Below are positions 24,201 to 31,372 of a DNA stretch of 39,610 nt, piece after piece. Location: positions 1 through 39,610 of the forward strand of contig CAKAPY010000001.1 in the NCBI GenBank assembly GCA_916719935.1, read 5' to 3'. Numbering within the stretch: position 1 is the stretch's first letter; each line of letters begins with the position of its first letter. The stretch is from an uncultured Actinomyces sp. GTDB lineage: Bacteria > Actinomycetota > Actinomycetes > Actinomycetales > Actinomycetaceae. The notes beneath the pieces were generated by a model that did no database searches, was not told the origin of the DNA, and was given only the letters and a program-made list of their open reading frames with translations. The translations under genes were made by a program, and so were the position numbers.

Positions 24201-26642
24201 ATCTTGGCTATGCTCCCGGCAGACAAGCTAATTCAAGGCGCAATCGCTATCGGGGTCCTGGCTAAGATTCTCACCACTGCTCTATCTAGCCTGTTCGCGA
24301 TCAAGACCGACCTTAAGAAGATGAGTGCTCTGTTTGGGGCTCTCTTCATGCTTAGTGGCGCGCTGCTTGTACTGTCTATCGCAGTCGCTATCATGGGCTC
24401 TATGGATGTTAAGACCCTCGGACAGGGTCTTATCGCCATCGGACTCATGGTCGAGGGTATGGCGAGGGTAGTCGATAAGATGGCCTCCAAAGAGAAGAAG
24501 ATGGTCTCCGGTGTAGCAGCGCTACTAGGGATGGCAGTCGCAATTAACCTATTGGTCGCGCCGGTTGCGCTTCTTGGCTTACTTCCCACGGGAGTAATCA
24601 CCCAAGGTTTGATCGCAGTCGGCCTGCTAATGGCCGGTATCGCTGCCTTCGTCAAGTACATTGATGACAGCAAAGACTCCTTGGGGCAGATGGTCGGCAC
24701 TGCAGTGGTACTGAACCAACTCGCGGGAGCTATCGCCGTTCTGGCTGGTGTTGTGGCACTACTCGGCACGATTCCAACGGGTACCTTGATTCAAGGCATC
24801 CTCGGAATGGCGGCCGTAATGGTCATGATGGTTCTAACCGTGAATAACATCGAGGTGAAATCTCTAACCGGAGTATTTAGTTTGGTTATCATGGCCGGTG
24901 CCATGCTTATCGCAGCTAAGGCACTGGAAGAGATTGCCAGCATGTCGTGGGGCGATTACCTTAGCGCTGTATTTAGACTGGGTCTTGTAATTGCAGGCCT
25001 CGTCTATGCCGCAAACTCCGCGGAAGCTTCTCTAGAAGGTGTTGGTGCAGTTGCGTTGCTCGCTGGTGCAGTTCTACTCCTAGCTGGTGCGCTTTCCATT
25101 ATCGGAGGCATGAGTATGGAGCAGATCGGTAACGCACTGCTCGGTCTGGCTGGCGGTCTGATTATTCTGCTAGGCGCAGCTGCAATCGCACAGTTTGTGA
25201 CTCCAGGGCTTCTTGCTCTTGCGCTTGCTATCGCTGCTATCGGAGCGACCGTAGTCGGAGTTCTAGCTGGCATTACCATTCTGGTGATGGCCTTTACGGC
25301 ATTTATCAGCGTGATCAGTATGGCGGGACCAGCTATCGGTACTGGTATGGTAGCAATTGCTTCTGGTATCGCAGCGGGTGCGGCCATCATTGCGGCGGCA
25401 TCCCCGGCAATTGAGGCGGCGCTGGTGGGCGTAGCAAATGCTGTTCGAAACGCAGCCCCAGCTCTTGGTAAGGCTCTGAAGGCCATGATTAAGGCCCTCG
25501 GTCCGGCTCTTGTCGAACTTATCAAGGTCTTGGGTGATGGCGTTAGGCAGCTCGCTATCGAACTGATCCGTATCATCACCGAACAAGGACCAGGTTTGAT
25601 CGGGGCCGCTCTCGGGCTCGTGGTAAGCCTATTGGATCAGCTCGTAGATAACCTACCTACGATCCTCACGAGGCTGTTTGAGATTCTCGATATGGTGCTC
25701 GCCGCTATCGATGGATACCTGCCTACATTCGCAGCTCACCTGCTCTCCTGGCTAACCTCGATTCTTGATTTCCTACAGCAATTGACTCCGCTGGTACTCC
25801 AATTCGTTCTGAATTTGGTTATTAGCATCATCAATACTCTCGCCGAGAACATACCGCAGATGGTTGAAGCAGGTGTTAACCTGATTAACGCGTGGTTGAC
25901 GGGTATGGCTAGTATGGCGGCTGGAATTATTGATGCAGCGTTCAATGCTCTTATCACGTTTATCAACGCATTCTCGAATGCAATCGATCAGCGTGGTCCC
26001 GAGCTAAAAGCAGCTGTTAGTAAGCTAGTCAATAGTATCAAGAATTTCATCTTCGGCGACATTAACAATGTTGCTGGCGACATCGGATCCCACGCTATGT
26101 CAATCGGTAGAAACATAATTGACGGTATCGTGAACGGCATTAATAACGCTAAGAATGCAGTCATCAACCTGATGCGTAACCTTGCGAGTAGCTGTCTCGA
26201 TACCGTCAAGAGCTTCCTCGGCATTCACTCACCATCAAGGAAGTTCGCCGAAGTCGCGAAGTTCATGATGCTTGGCATGTCAAAGGGCCTCGGAGACAAT
26301 GAGGACATGGTTTACCGCGATCTGAAGGATATTTCCGAGAAGATTCTCGACACCATGGACGTCAACATGGATTACGCGCCTGTGATTAAGCCCACAGTCG
26401 ATACGTCCGAGATCCAAAGCCTACGCGACCTAGAACTAAGCGGCGTTCACGCGTCCGTTATTGGTTCATCGGTTCAAAATGGCAGCCAAATGCAGCAAGA
26501 GATCCGAGCACTCCGCGAGGAACTGAAGAACAACCAGACCCCAACGGTCTTCAACCAGTACAATACGTCTCCCAAGGCGCTTGATCTGAACGAGATCTAT
26601 CGTCAGACCGAACGCCAGATCGAACGAATGAAAAGGATTTGA
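21201..26642 (+). CDS. Tape measure protein
   Basis: The product has 1,813 residues and is the longest single gene in the window. It has an N-terminal Asn/Thr-rich helical part, a tape-measure domain (about 130-280; GFREYENQLNAVQTIQANTF, then a SQALSTGVVKLQDWNS segment), several hydrophobic stretches (about 440-520 and about 980-1430) and the C-terminal signature FLGIHSPSRKFAEV. At about 0.15 nm per residue the tail would be near 270 nm long. It starts one base after the previous stop. No peptidase or lysozyme domain was recognised in it. Confidence 0.95.
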   Translation: MAKSIENKVVSLELDDSKFSSKVEGVLKNVTRLKEGMNFKTATTGLDGINPAAQNAAKGMNGLATSVKNVNTTINGASSGATAGTANIGAVAKQTSTNFTMLGGAASVALGNIASKAIMAGGSMLSSFAFGPILDGFREYENQLNAVQTIQANTFSKGETVATINAALDELNQYADKTIYSFSEMTKNIGMFTSAGVGLKESVSSIKGLSNVAAMSGASSAQAATAMYQLSQALSTGVVKLQDWNSIVNAGMGGEQFQESLKRTARTYGVAVDEIIEKKGSFRNSLADGWLTSEIMIETLAQYTGDLSKEQLLNAGYTEEQTEEIMKLAETANDAATKVKTFAQLMDTVAESLGSGWASLFRTFFGDFERAKTLWTGVSDVVNGGISAFFDAMQGILDRWDELGGWYEWWYALGDLWKAVSKPLIAIGKAVKDVFTGDAGAALFEFSKFLHHEIANWLIMSDQMASDIGRIFKMVAQIIWPVVKALFGFGAAIGQVVIAAIKIGLILVGALVKPLLQVGGKISDIVDVFANWFSQMTGGTDILGALGSVLSTVVGWVQSLADWFVQLTSLAIAPFFNGIRTVIEAVLPPIGEFFGVLKDAVKNVFGPLVEGLTGLGGSFDAFLNDTSSPFGKITRIIQDWGISFYKSMEGVAKEIGPKWSAKVKAFGDSIKPITENLGKGLGTAVSNASKALGSFWEESKPGLLLAWNETIKSVSEAFKRFGEKIKEVGDIIAGFFGPQIDAVKNFGQAVGDGFKRIGEGLTFSSAFSGISNGFMTMIDSFGPLGDLIEIVVDLFGKLGQTLKNIKDNILEGVSTSGSTLNKVLGGFAQTVRSAFDAFGILGAVLVSVAKGFTALATAAMTAISTLIGGLTSGLGAIKDFAASSDAFASFKKNIGTSLKNVGDMIYGFWIGLGDSLKKMSLSDILSGALLGGGLAMGFKTLQNLLGGFQSITDSASGLMGKISGVFGELKTALSSLTEAIKAKTLRDIAVSILILVGALFILAMLPADKLIQGAIAIGVLAKILTTALSSLFAIKTDLKKMSALFGALFMLSGALLVLSIAVAIMGSMDVKTLGQGLIAIGLMVEGMARVVDKMASKEKKMVSGVAALLGMAVAINLLVAPVALLGLLPTGVITQGLIAVGLLMAGIAAFVKYIDDSKDSLGQMVGTAVVLNQLAGAIAVLAGVVALLGTIPTGTLIQGILGMAAVMVMMVLTVNNIEVKSLTGVFSLVIMAGAMLIAAKALEEIASMSWGDYLSAVFRLGLVIAGLVYAANSAEASLEGVGAVALLAGAVLLLAGALSIIGGMSMEQIGNALLGLAGGLIILLGAAAIAQFVTPGLLALALAIAAIGATVVGVLAGITILVMAFTAFISVISMAGPAIGTGMVAIASGIAAGAAIIAAASPAIEAALVGVANAVRNAAPALGKALKAMIKALGPALVELIKVLGDGVRQLAIELIRIITEQGPGLIGAALGLVVSLLDQLVDNLPTILTRLFEILDMVLAAIDGYLPTFAAHLLSWLTSILDFLQQLTPLVLQFVLNLVISIINTLAENIPQMVEAGVNLINAWLTGMASMAAGIIDAAFNALITFINAFSNAIDQRGPELKAAVSKLVNSIKNFIFGDINNVAGDIGSHAMSIGRNIIDGIVNGINNAKNAVINLMRNLASSCLDTVKSFLGIHSPSRKFAEVAKFMMLGMSKGLGDNEDMVYRDLKDISEKILDTMDVNMDYAPVIKPTVDTSEIQSLRDLELSGVHASVIGSSVQNGSQMQQEIRALREELKNNQTPTVFNQYNTSPKALDLNEIYRQTERQIERMKRI

Positions 26643-26647
26643 TCGTC

Positions 26648-27571
26648 ATGCCCATCTCAAGAATCTCACTTTGGTCTCTCGTCAACCTTAAAAGGCTAGA
26701 TTTCGACCTAAACGTCATTCAACAGGGATGGGTGGCCCAAATCATCGAGGGTACGTTCGGTGATAAAACTAGCTTTAGTTTTACGGATGGTAATCTTACG
26801 AGCGTCGAGTCTTCAACTATCGACATCAACGTTCGTCTTACACCCGTAGTTACTATCACCGAGCGTACCCCCGAATCGATTCTTAATTTCCTTGCCGGAG
26901 TTGCTAGGAAATCTGAGGTAATTATAACCGATACAGACATTCCCGGTCTAAGTATTAAATACACGACCCAAAACGACGTATCGACCGCGACACTTTCAGA
27001 AACCCCCACTTCTAGCTGGTCTCAAGCATGTATCGTTAGGGAGATCAAGTATAACTATTCTGCAAATCCAGCCACAATCGAATTCACCATTTCAACAACC
27101 AAGCCTTTTCTAAGAGGCTCGGTTCTTGATTTTTACTATAAACTGAAAAATACACCTAAAGCCGACTCTTATTCTCAGTTTAGTACCATCTTTAATCGAC
27201 TAACAGAGTTGAATGTGCAGGGAGATATCGAGGGGTTAGCATTAGCACTACCTCCGGGCTACAAAGGCAATTCTGAAACTGTAAGTGTCAATAACTTCCC
27301 CTACAAAATGTACGTCCGCACCGAAGACGCGACCAAACCATGTGAAGCATGGATTCAAACATCTGCCCAAGGACGTAAATCATTCAGTTTTGTAGGGGGT
27401 GCGAACAGCATAACCTCATATGCATACATTGAAGACGCATACCCTATGTTTAGCGCCAATGTAGTCAGAGAAGTTATAGCTAACTACGGTGATAAGGGGT
27501 ATCAGATGGGGATGCCGATAGGAAAAGCAAGTTCCTGGGTTAGATTTGTACATATGAAACGAGGTCTGTAA
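26648..27571 (+). CDS. Probable distal tail protein
   Basis: The product has 307 residues from the ATG at 26648; a TTG at 26639 is possible but less likely. It lies directly after the tape measure, where the distal tail protein that closes the tube is normally encoded. It is beta-rich and Thr/Ser-rich. The last third could be a carbohydrate-binding or adhesion domain, but no motif shows this. Codons are more A/T-rich than in the genes before it. The assignment rests on position. Confidence 0.6.
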   Translation: MPISRISLWSLVNLKRLDFDLNVIQQGWVAQIIEGTFGDKTSFSFTDGNLTSVESSTIDINVRLTPVVTITERTPESILNFLAGVARKSEVIITDTDIPGLSIKYTTQNDVSTATLSETPTSSWSQACIVREIKYNYSANPATIEFTISTTKPFLRGSVLDFYYKLKNTPKADSYSQFSTIFNRLTELNVQGDIEGLALALPPGYKGNSETVSVNNFPYKMYVRTEDATKPCEAWIQTSAQGRKSFSFVGGANSITSYAYIEDAYPMFSANVVREVIANYGDKGYQMGMPIGKASSWVRFVHMKRGL

Positions 27572-27574
27572 CCA

Positions 27575-28627
27575 ATGCCAACCACGGTACAAGTTCATAA
27601 ACCAAGGACTTCACAGTTTGACACCTACCCGGTCTTTGACCTTCTAATCAATCAAGATCTAAAGACCTCGTCTCTAAAATTTAGGTCTACCGATCCTAAC
27701 GCCCCTATTCCAGGTAGCCTAGTAGCCGTTTTTTCAGCAGCAAATTTGGCGTTCATAGTCGAATCCGTAACAACGGACTTCAACGGTGTCGTAGAGGTTA
27801 ACTGCATATCGGCCTGGGAGTTTCTAAAGCGTAGAAATTGGCAGTCGTATAGTAAAAGAGACAAGTTTAAACCCAGATCTGATGGTCAAACATACTATAA
27901 TTTCTTCAGATGGATGAATGCCGTTCCAAATCAGAGAATGGGTTTCAATTGGGCTAGCTCACTTCCTTATACGGATCTTAATGATGTAGACGTGGATCCG
28001 GCTACATCAGTTTATGATCTGGTATGCGATATGATTGCTAGCCGAAACCTAGCACTAGTTTCGACCATCGTACCTTACGCATCGAATTACGGAGTCACTG
28101 AGGTAGATCTAGCCCTTTTAGATCTAGATCGGAATACTTCATTCGTATCTATCGATGGTATGGATTACGTGAAAGCTTCGTTCACGAGAAGACTCCCCGA
28201 AAATCCAACGCACTGGACAATTATCGATACTTTAGATTCTGGGAATTATAAAGTTTCGTCTAGAGGCAACATTCGAACATGGAGGCAGAATCACGCGTAT
28301 ATGTTCGATAGCGGGGAGTACAAAGGTGCTTACCGTTACGAGACCGCCATTCAAGGTGATTCTAAGAAACAGTGGGGACCTCTTACTATTGGTATTAGGC
28401 CTGGAGAACTAAAGACATCGTCCGTTGAGGTTGATAAACTAAATAGCGATGACTTTGGTAATTTGACTATCGGGAGGCCTGTGTCATTCTCAGCTCTCGG
28501 TATGTTTGTTACAGGATATGTTATTAGTAGAACTATCAGTGGCGGTCAGATCACCAACTATTCGGTCAAGGTTCAACCAGATCACTTCTACAAAGATGGG
28601 AGGGACGTCACGGGAGAATGGATGTAG
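27575..28627 (+). CDS. Tail-tip / baseplate protein (Gp37-like)
   Basis: The product has 350 residues. The layout (N-terminal beta domain, WEFLKRRNW, a middle DPATSVYDLVCDMI stretch and a C-terminal IGRPVSFSALGMFVTGYV barrel-like end) resembles the Siphovirus ReqiPepy6 Gp37-like family, the functional equivalent of the phage tail-associated hub. It begins 3 bases after the previous stop with a weak ribosome site. Together with the distal tail protein it seems to form the whole tail tip, since no longer fibre gene follows. It shares the A/T-rich codon choice of its upstream neighbour. Confidence 0.65.
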   Translation: MPTTVQVHKPRTSQFDTYPVFDLLINQDLKTSSLKFRSTDPNAPIPGSLVAVFSAANLAFIVESVTTDFNGVVEVNCISAWEFLKRRNWQSYSKRDKFKPRSDGQTYYNFFRWMNAVPNQRMGFNWASSLPYTDLNDVDVDPATSVYDLVCDMIASRNLALVSTIVPYASNYGVTEVDLALLDLDRNTSFVSIDGMDYVKASFTRRLPENPTHWTIIDTLDSGNYKVSSRGNIRTWRQNHAYMFDSGEYKGAYRYETAIQGDSKKQWGPLTIGIRPGELKTSSVEVDKLNSDDFGNLTIGRPVSFSALGMFVTGYVISRTISGGQITNYSVKVQPDHFYKDGRDVTGEWM

Positions 28628-28950
28628 GAAGACTTATCGAAGTCCTCCTGCCTTTGGGTTCAGCGCTTCTTGGTGGCTCGGGCTTATGGGCTTGGCTTCA
28701 AGCCAGATCCACCAAGCATCATGCCGTAGATGATCTTCTCATCGGCGTGGCTCGCTCGCAAATCATCACGCTCGGTCGGTACTACATCGAGAGGGGCTAT
28801 ATCCTAATCGATGAGTACGACGACTTTTACAACTACTTGTATAAGCCGTATGTCGAAATGGGCGGTAATGGATTGGGAAGAAGGATCTTCGAAGAGGTCG
28901 AAGATCTCCCAATGCTACCTAAAGGTAGCGACGGAAGGAAAGAATTATGA
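28618..28950 (+). CDS. Membrane-anchored phage protein of the lysis region
   Basis: The product has 110 residues with one N-terminal membrane segment (about 8-29), then a conserved soluble part: GRYYIERGYILIDEYDDFYNYLYKPYVEMGGNG. This R.YI.RGYI..DEYDD...PY...GGNG pattern occurs in small proteins between tail and holin genes in many Gram-positive phages, at times annotated as holin or minor structural protein. It overlaps the tail-tip gene by 10 bases and the holin by 4, and is probably part of the lysis module or virion membrane contact. Confidence 0.72.
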   Translation: MDVGRLIEVLLPLGSALLGGSGLWAWLQARSTKHHAVDDLLIGVARSQIITLGRYYIERGYILIDEYDDFYNYLYKPYVEMGGNGLGRRIFEEVEDLPMLPKGSDGRKEL

Positions 28951-29267
28951 AGAACCATCACTACGATGCGCTCAAGAACGTTGCTCTGCTGTGGATCCCC
29001 GCACTGGCGACGTTCGTCAACACTGTTGGTATGGTGTGGGGAATTCCCTACACCAATGAGGTCACCGCTACCATCACGGCGCTGGGTGTTCTTATTGGAG
29101 CGGGTCTCAAGGTCAGTTCCAACAACTACACTCCACCCGTCGACGGAGACCTCGTCATCACCAAGCACGATGAAGTCTATGCTGATTTCCCGGCAGAGCC
29201 TTCCAAGCTTAATGATGGCGACACTATCACAATGAGGGTTACGAAGCCTTCCGGGACTTCAGACTAA
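28947..29267 (+). CDS. Holin (Dp-1-like)
   Basis: The product has 106 residues. Two membrane segments are visible (LLWIPALATFVNTVGMVWGI, about 14-33, and a second at about 40-58), joined by a short PYTNE turn. The pattern YDALK...PALAT...WGIPYT matches Dp-1-type holins. The C-terminal half is soluble and acidic. It forms the membrane lesion that lets the amidase at 19956 reach the wall. Its start overlaps the upstream stop (ATGA). Confidence 0.85.
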   Translation: MKNHHYDALKNVALLWIPALATFVNTVGMVWGIPYTNEVTATITALGVLIGAGLKVSSNNYTPPVDGDLVITKHDEVYADFPAEPSKLNDGDTITMRVTKPSGTSD

Positions 29268-29280
29268 TAAAAACACGGGC

Positions 29281-29302
29281 TATAGTGAGATATATTCACT
29301 AG
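29281..29302 (+). promoter_or_regulatory. Variant array promoter (first unit)
   Basis: TATAGTGAGA (29281-29290) differs by one base from the core TATAATGAGA of the following units. It overlaps the inverted repeat TAGTGA/TCACTA (29283-29288 and 29296-29301). A leader with AGAAAGGAGC follows. Confidence 0.5.
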
Positions 29303-29315
29303 AAAGGAGCATCTC

Positions 29316-29603
29316 ATGCCCAACGTCGAACGCCTCTACGAACACGAGGACCTCGAGAACGAAGTTCTTAATTGGCTCGGCGGGGAAGACCCCTCCACAA
29401 ATGAATACACTACCGCTGTCGGTAACCTCGAAAGGCTGCATCGGCTCGCTAAAGATTCAGATCTTAAGCAGAAGCTGATCCCCTCTTCGGAGACTATCGC
29501 CAACGGGGCTGTTTATTTGCTGGGTCTCCTCGCCGTGCTCAATTACGAGCAGACTCACGTCCTCGCCTCGAAGGCATTCGGAATGCTGAAGTTCCGTCGC
29601 TAG
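29316..29603 (+). CDS. Small protein with C-terminal hydrophobic segment, first gene of the array
   Basis: The product has 95 residues with GAAAGGAGC upstream. The first 60 residues are acidic, with a helical DLENEVLNWLGGEDP part; residues about 66-84 (ANGAVYLLGLLAVLNYEQT) are hydrophobic enough for a membrane helix; the end is basic (GMLKFRR). The basic end after the hydrophobic run suggests a tail-anchored orientation. Not recognised. It is separated from the holin by a promoter-like sequence and followed by the first of ten related hairpins. Confidence 0.65.
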   Translation: MPNVERLYEHEDLENEVLNWLGGEDPSTNEYTTAVGNLERLHRLAKDSDLKQKLIPSSETIANGAVYLLGLLAVLNYEQTHVLASKAFGMLKFRR

Positions 29604-29614
29604 AACTCTCAAAA

Positions 29615-29650
29615 CCTATAACTCCAGAAAAACTGGGGTTATAGGTTTTT
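29615..29650 (+). terminator. Array hairpin 1 (variant stem)
   Basis: CCTATAACTCCAG pairs with CTGGGGTTATAGG (13 bp, one G-U) around AAAAA, followed by TTTTT. It is the strongest intrinsic-terminator-like member of the family. Confidence 0.8.
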
Positions 29651-29653
29651 CTC

Positions 29654-29686
29654 GCAAAATCTACAACGAGCATAATGAGAACTAAC
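29654..29686 (+). promoter_or_regulatory. Array promoter 1
   Basis: GCAAAA box at 29654, then 11 bases to CATAATGAGAACTAAC (-10 at 29671-29676). No good -35 hexamer. Confidence 0.65.
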
Positions 29687-29708
29687 AACCTCTATGAAAG
29701 GACTCATC

Positions 29709-29948
29709 ATGTTTGTTTACATCGCTCTCAGCGTTGCTATCATCGCCCTCGCGATCGTTTCGATCATCCTCTATTTCATGAATGCCCACTGCAAGATGCA
29801 GGACGAAGCCATTCACGAGCTCATGGCTCGCAACAATGCGCTTCGCACTCATATCGTGGTCGCTCATGAAATGGTCGTGCGCGAATCCGATTACACTCAG
29901 GCGTATCTCAGCAATGTTGTGTACCGACTCAGCATGTCTGAAGACTGA
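29709..29948 (+). CDS. Single-pass membrane protein of the array
   Basis: The product has 79 residues. I place the start at 29709, since the upstream in-frame ATG (29694) is inside the ribosome site TATGAAAGGA. One strong N-terminal membrane helix (MFVYIALSVAIIALAIVSII) is followed by a soluble helical domain with His, Met and Arg (EAIHELMARNNALRTHIVV). No signal-peptidase site is apparent, so it should be an N-terminally anchored protein. Function is unknown. Confidence 0.72.
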   Translation: MFVYIALSVAIIALAIVSIILYFMNAHCKMQDEAIHELMARNNALRTHIVVAHEMVVRESDYTQAYLSNVVYRLSMSED

Positions 29949-29966
29949 TTCAACACACAGCTCTCA

Positions 29967-29996
29967 CCTATAACCCAAACACGGGTTATAGGCTTT
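29967..29996 (+). terminator. Array hairpin 2
   Basis: CCTATAACCC (29967-29976) pairs with GGGTTATAGG (29983-29992), loop AAACAC, then CTTT. Short T-run, so probably leaky. Confidence 0.72.
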
Positions 29997-30000
29997 ATGC

Positions 30001-30033
30001 ACAAAATCTGCACGTCCTATAATGAGAACTACC
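30001..30033 (+). promoter_or_regulatory. Array promoter 2
   Basis: ACAAAA box, 11 bases, then TATAATGAGAACTACC (-10 at 30018-30023). Confidence 0.7.
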
Positions 30034-30055
30034 AACCTCTATGAAAGGACCAAAA

Positions 30056-30343
30056 ATGTTCACCTACTCTCGTCTGCTTGACGTCTACTACATCTCCCCC
30101 GAGAACCTCCGTATGCTCGCGGTTGTTGCTGTGGTCGGCGCACTGCTGCTCGCGATCTTTGTCATTTCCGGTATCTGCGATTTCGTTCGTGGTCTCATCA
30201 ACCTTCCCAAGGAAAAGAAGGCTGCTGAAGAACTCAACGAACTTCGTTCGATCAAGGAGAAGTACAACGACCTGCGCGCGATCGTGCTCTCTGACCCCAA
30301 CCTTCGCTCTGCGTACGCTGAGCTTCTTGTGGATGGTGAGTGA
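30056..30343 (+). CDS. Membrane protein with cytoplasmic-type coiled tail (array)
   Basis: The product has 95 residues from the ATG at 30056; an upstream in-frame ATG at 30041 lies in the ribosome site. A soluble N-terminal 18 residues precede one membrane helix (MLAVVAVVGALLLAIFVISG, about 20-39), followed by a Lys/Glu-rich helix (about 52-75, KEKKAAEELNELRSIKEKYN) likely to form a coiled coil. Function is not recognised. Confidence 0.72.
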   Translation: MFTYSRLLDVYYISPENLRMLAVVAVVGALLLAIFVISGICDFVRGLINLPKEKKAAEELNELRSIKEKYNDLRAIVLSDPNLRSAYAELLVDGE

Positions 30344-30385
30344 TGTCACCGAGAAGTGACTTCATCCTCAGATTCACAGCTCTCA

Positions 30386-30416
30386 CCTATAACCCAAAAC
30401 ATGGGTTATAGGCTTT
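30386..30416 (+). terminator. Array hairpin 3
   Basis: CCTATAACCC (30386-30395) pairs with GGGTTATAGG (30403-30412), loop AAAACAT, then CTTTT. Confidence 0.73.
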
Positions 30417-30419
30417 TGC

Positions 30420-30452
30420 GCACTTTTTACAGTTCCTATAATGAGAAGATTA
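30420..30452 (+). promoter_or_regulatory. Array promoter 3
   Basis: TATAATGAGAAGATTA (-10 at 30437-30442) preceded by a T-tract (CTTTTT) in place of the A-tract. Its leader is the same as that of promoter 4 for about 35 bases. Confidence 0.7.
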
Positions 30453-30475
30453 CTCTCTACAAGAAAGGAACTACC

Positions 30476-30562
30476 ATGTTCACCCAGACCCTCATCGCCA
30501 TCGTCGGTATCGCTTTCTTCGCTGTCTCCACCGTGTTCTACTACGCACGTATGTTCAGCTGA
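30476..30562 (+). CDS. 28-residue membrane microprotein (array)
   Basis: The product has only 28 residues, almost all of it a membrane helix (TLIAIVGIAFFAVSTVFYYA) with a short RMFS end. It has its own promoter 3, a AAGAAAGGAAC ribosome site, and a hairpin after it, which makes it credible despite its size. The longer frame reaching back to 30356 runs through hairpin and promoter and is rejected. Such single-helix proteins often bind and alter larger membrane proteins; no target can be read from the sequence. Confidence 0.65.
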   Translation: MFTQTLIAIVGIAFFAVSTVFYYARMFS

Positions 30563-30585
30563 AAAGCAACCCTGATCTAATAGGG

Positions 30586-30612
30586 TCTAAAGGACATCTC
30601 TCCACCTTTAGA
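30586..30612 (+). promoter_or_regulatory. Additional hairpin before array hairpin 4
   Basis: TCTAAAGG (30586-30593) pairs with CCTTTAGA (30605-30612) around an 11-base loop. Not seen in the other cassettes. No T-run follows. Confidence 0.4.
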
Positions 30613-30621
30613 CATCTCTCA

Positions 30622-30651
30622 CCTATACACCTTACACGGTGTATAGGCTTT
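30622..30651 (+). terminator. Array hairpin 4 (ACACC type)
   Basis: CCTATACACC (30622-30631) pairs with GGTGTATAGG (30638-30647), loop TTACAC, then CTTT. Three bases per arm differ from the AACCC type and all are matched on the other arm. Confidence 0.72.
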
Positions 30652-30683
30652 AAAAAAACACTTGTCCTATAATGAGAAGATTA
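30651..30683 (+). promoter_or_regulatory. Array promoter 4
   Basis: A-tract (AAAAAAACAC) then TATAATGAGAAGATTA (-10 at 30668-30673). The promoter directly abuts hairpin 4. Confidence 0.7.
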
Positions 30684-30706
30684 CTCTCTACAAGAAAGGA
30701 ACCCTC

Positions 30707-30967
30707 ATGTCTATCTCAACCCGTAACATTGCCCTCATTGCAACGTCAACCGCATCCATTGCGCTGCTCTACAGGTGTCTGTATCTGGCTGGCCTCGCGG
30801 AAGGCATTCGAAAGTCTCGTGACGTCGATATTCGACTGATTAAATTGGAGACTGCGATTGCTTACCGCAAGCGTATCAACCAGGTATTGGATATCTGTGT
30901 CGACAGCGGGATGGACGGTGACAGCTTGAAGGCTATCACTGAGATCACCAGCGGGCCTCTTACCTAA
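30707..30967 (+). CDS. Membrane-associated small protein (array)
   Basis: The product has 86 residues from the ATG at 30707, downstream of promoter 4 and AAGAAAGGAAC. A hydrophobic N-terminal segment (IALIATSTASIALLYRCLYLAGLA, about 8-31) is interrupted by Arg-Cys and may be a membrane helix. The rest is helical and charged (RLIKLETAIAYRKRINQVLD). It has two Cys residues. Not recognised. Its leader is a near copy of the leader of the 28-residue gene before it. Confidence 0.68.
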   Translation: MSISTRNIALIATSTASIALLYRCLYLAGLAEGIRKSRDVDIRLIKLETAIAYRKRINQVLDICVDSGMDGDSLKAITEITSGPLT

Positions 30968-30976
30968 CATCTCTCA

Positions 30977-31009
30977 CCTATAACCCAAAACACGGGTTAT
31001 AGGCTTTTT
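30977..31009 (+). terminator. Array hairpin 5
   Basis: CCTATAACCC (30977-30986) pairs with GGGTTATAGG (30994-31003), loop AAAACAC, then CTTTTT. Confidence 0.77.
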
Positions 31010-31013
31010 ACTC

Positions 31014-31046
31014 GCAAAAATAACCTGCCCTATAATGAGAACCAAC
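31014..31046 (+). promoter_or_regulatory. Array promoter 5
   Basis: GCAAAA box, 11 bases, then TATAATGAGAACCAAC (-10 at 31031-31036). Confidence 0.7.
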
Positions 31047-31067
31047 CCCTCCTGAAAGGACACTACC

Positions 31068-31283
31068 ATGTCTGTCAAGATCCCTCTCTCTTACGCTGTT
31101 GCTGGCGCATTCAGCATCTTTGCGCTCTCCGCCGCCTACGGAATGGAGTGGCAGAAGAAGTACTACAAGAAACTCTTCAAGCTCTCCTTCACCTCCAAGG
31201 ACGAGATGACGCGCAAGTTTGCTAACCAGCTCATCTTCGAGGATCTTCGCATTCAGCTCGAACCTCCCACAAAGGAAGACTGA
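31068..31283 (+). CDS. Single-pass membrane protein with basic tail (array)
   Basis: The product has 71 residues from the ATG at 31068. One N-terminal membrane helix (YAVAGAFSIFALSAAYGM, about 8-25) is followed by a strongly basic patch (QKKYYKKLFK) and an acidic end (PPTKED). By the positive-inside rule the tail should face the cytoplasm. Function is unknown. Confidence 0.7.
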   Translation: MSVKIPLSYAVAGAFSIFALSAAYGMEWQKKYYKKLFKLSFTSKDEMTRKFANQLIFEDLRIQLEPPTKED

Positions 31284-31290
31284 CCTCTCA

Positions 31291-31320
31291 CCTATACACC
31301 TTACATGGTGTATAGGCTTT
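31291..31320 (+). terminator. Array hairpin 6 (ACACC type)
   Basis: CCTATACACC (31291-31300) pairs with GGTGTATAGG (31307-31316), loop TTACAT, then CTTT. Confidence 0.72.
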
Positions 31321-31321
31321 C

Positions 31322-31354
31322 ACATTTTTTACGTAGACTATAATGAGAACCAAC
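31322..31354 (+). promoter_or_regulatory. Array promoter 6
   Basis: T-tract (ATTTTTTA) then TATAATGAGAACCAAC (-10 at 31339-31344), directly after hairpin 6. Confidence 0.7.
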
Positions 31355-31372
31355 CCTATGAAAGGACCCATT

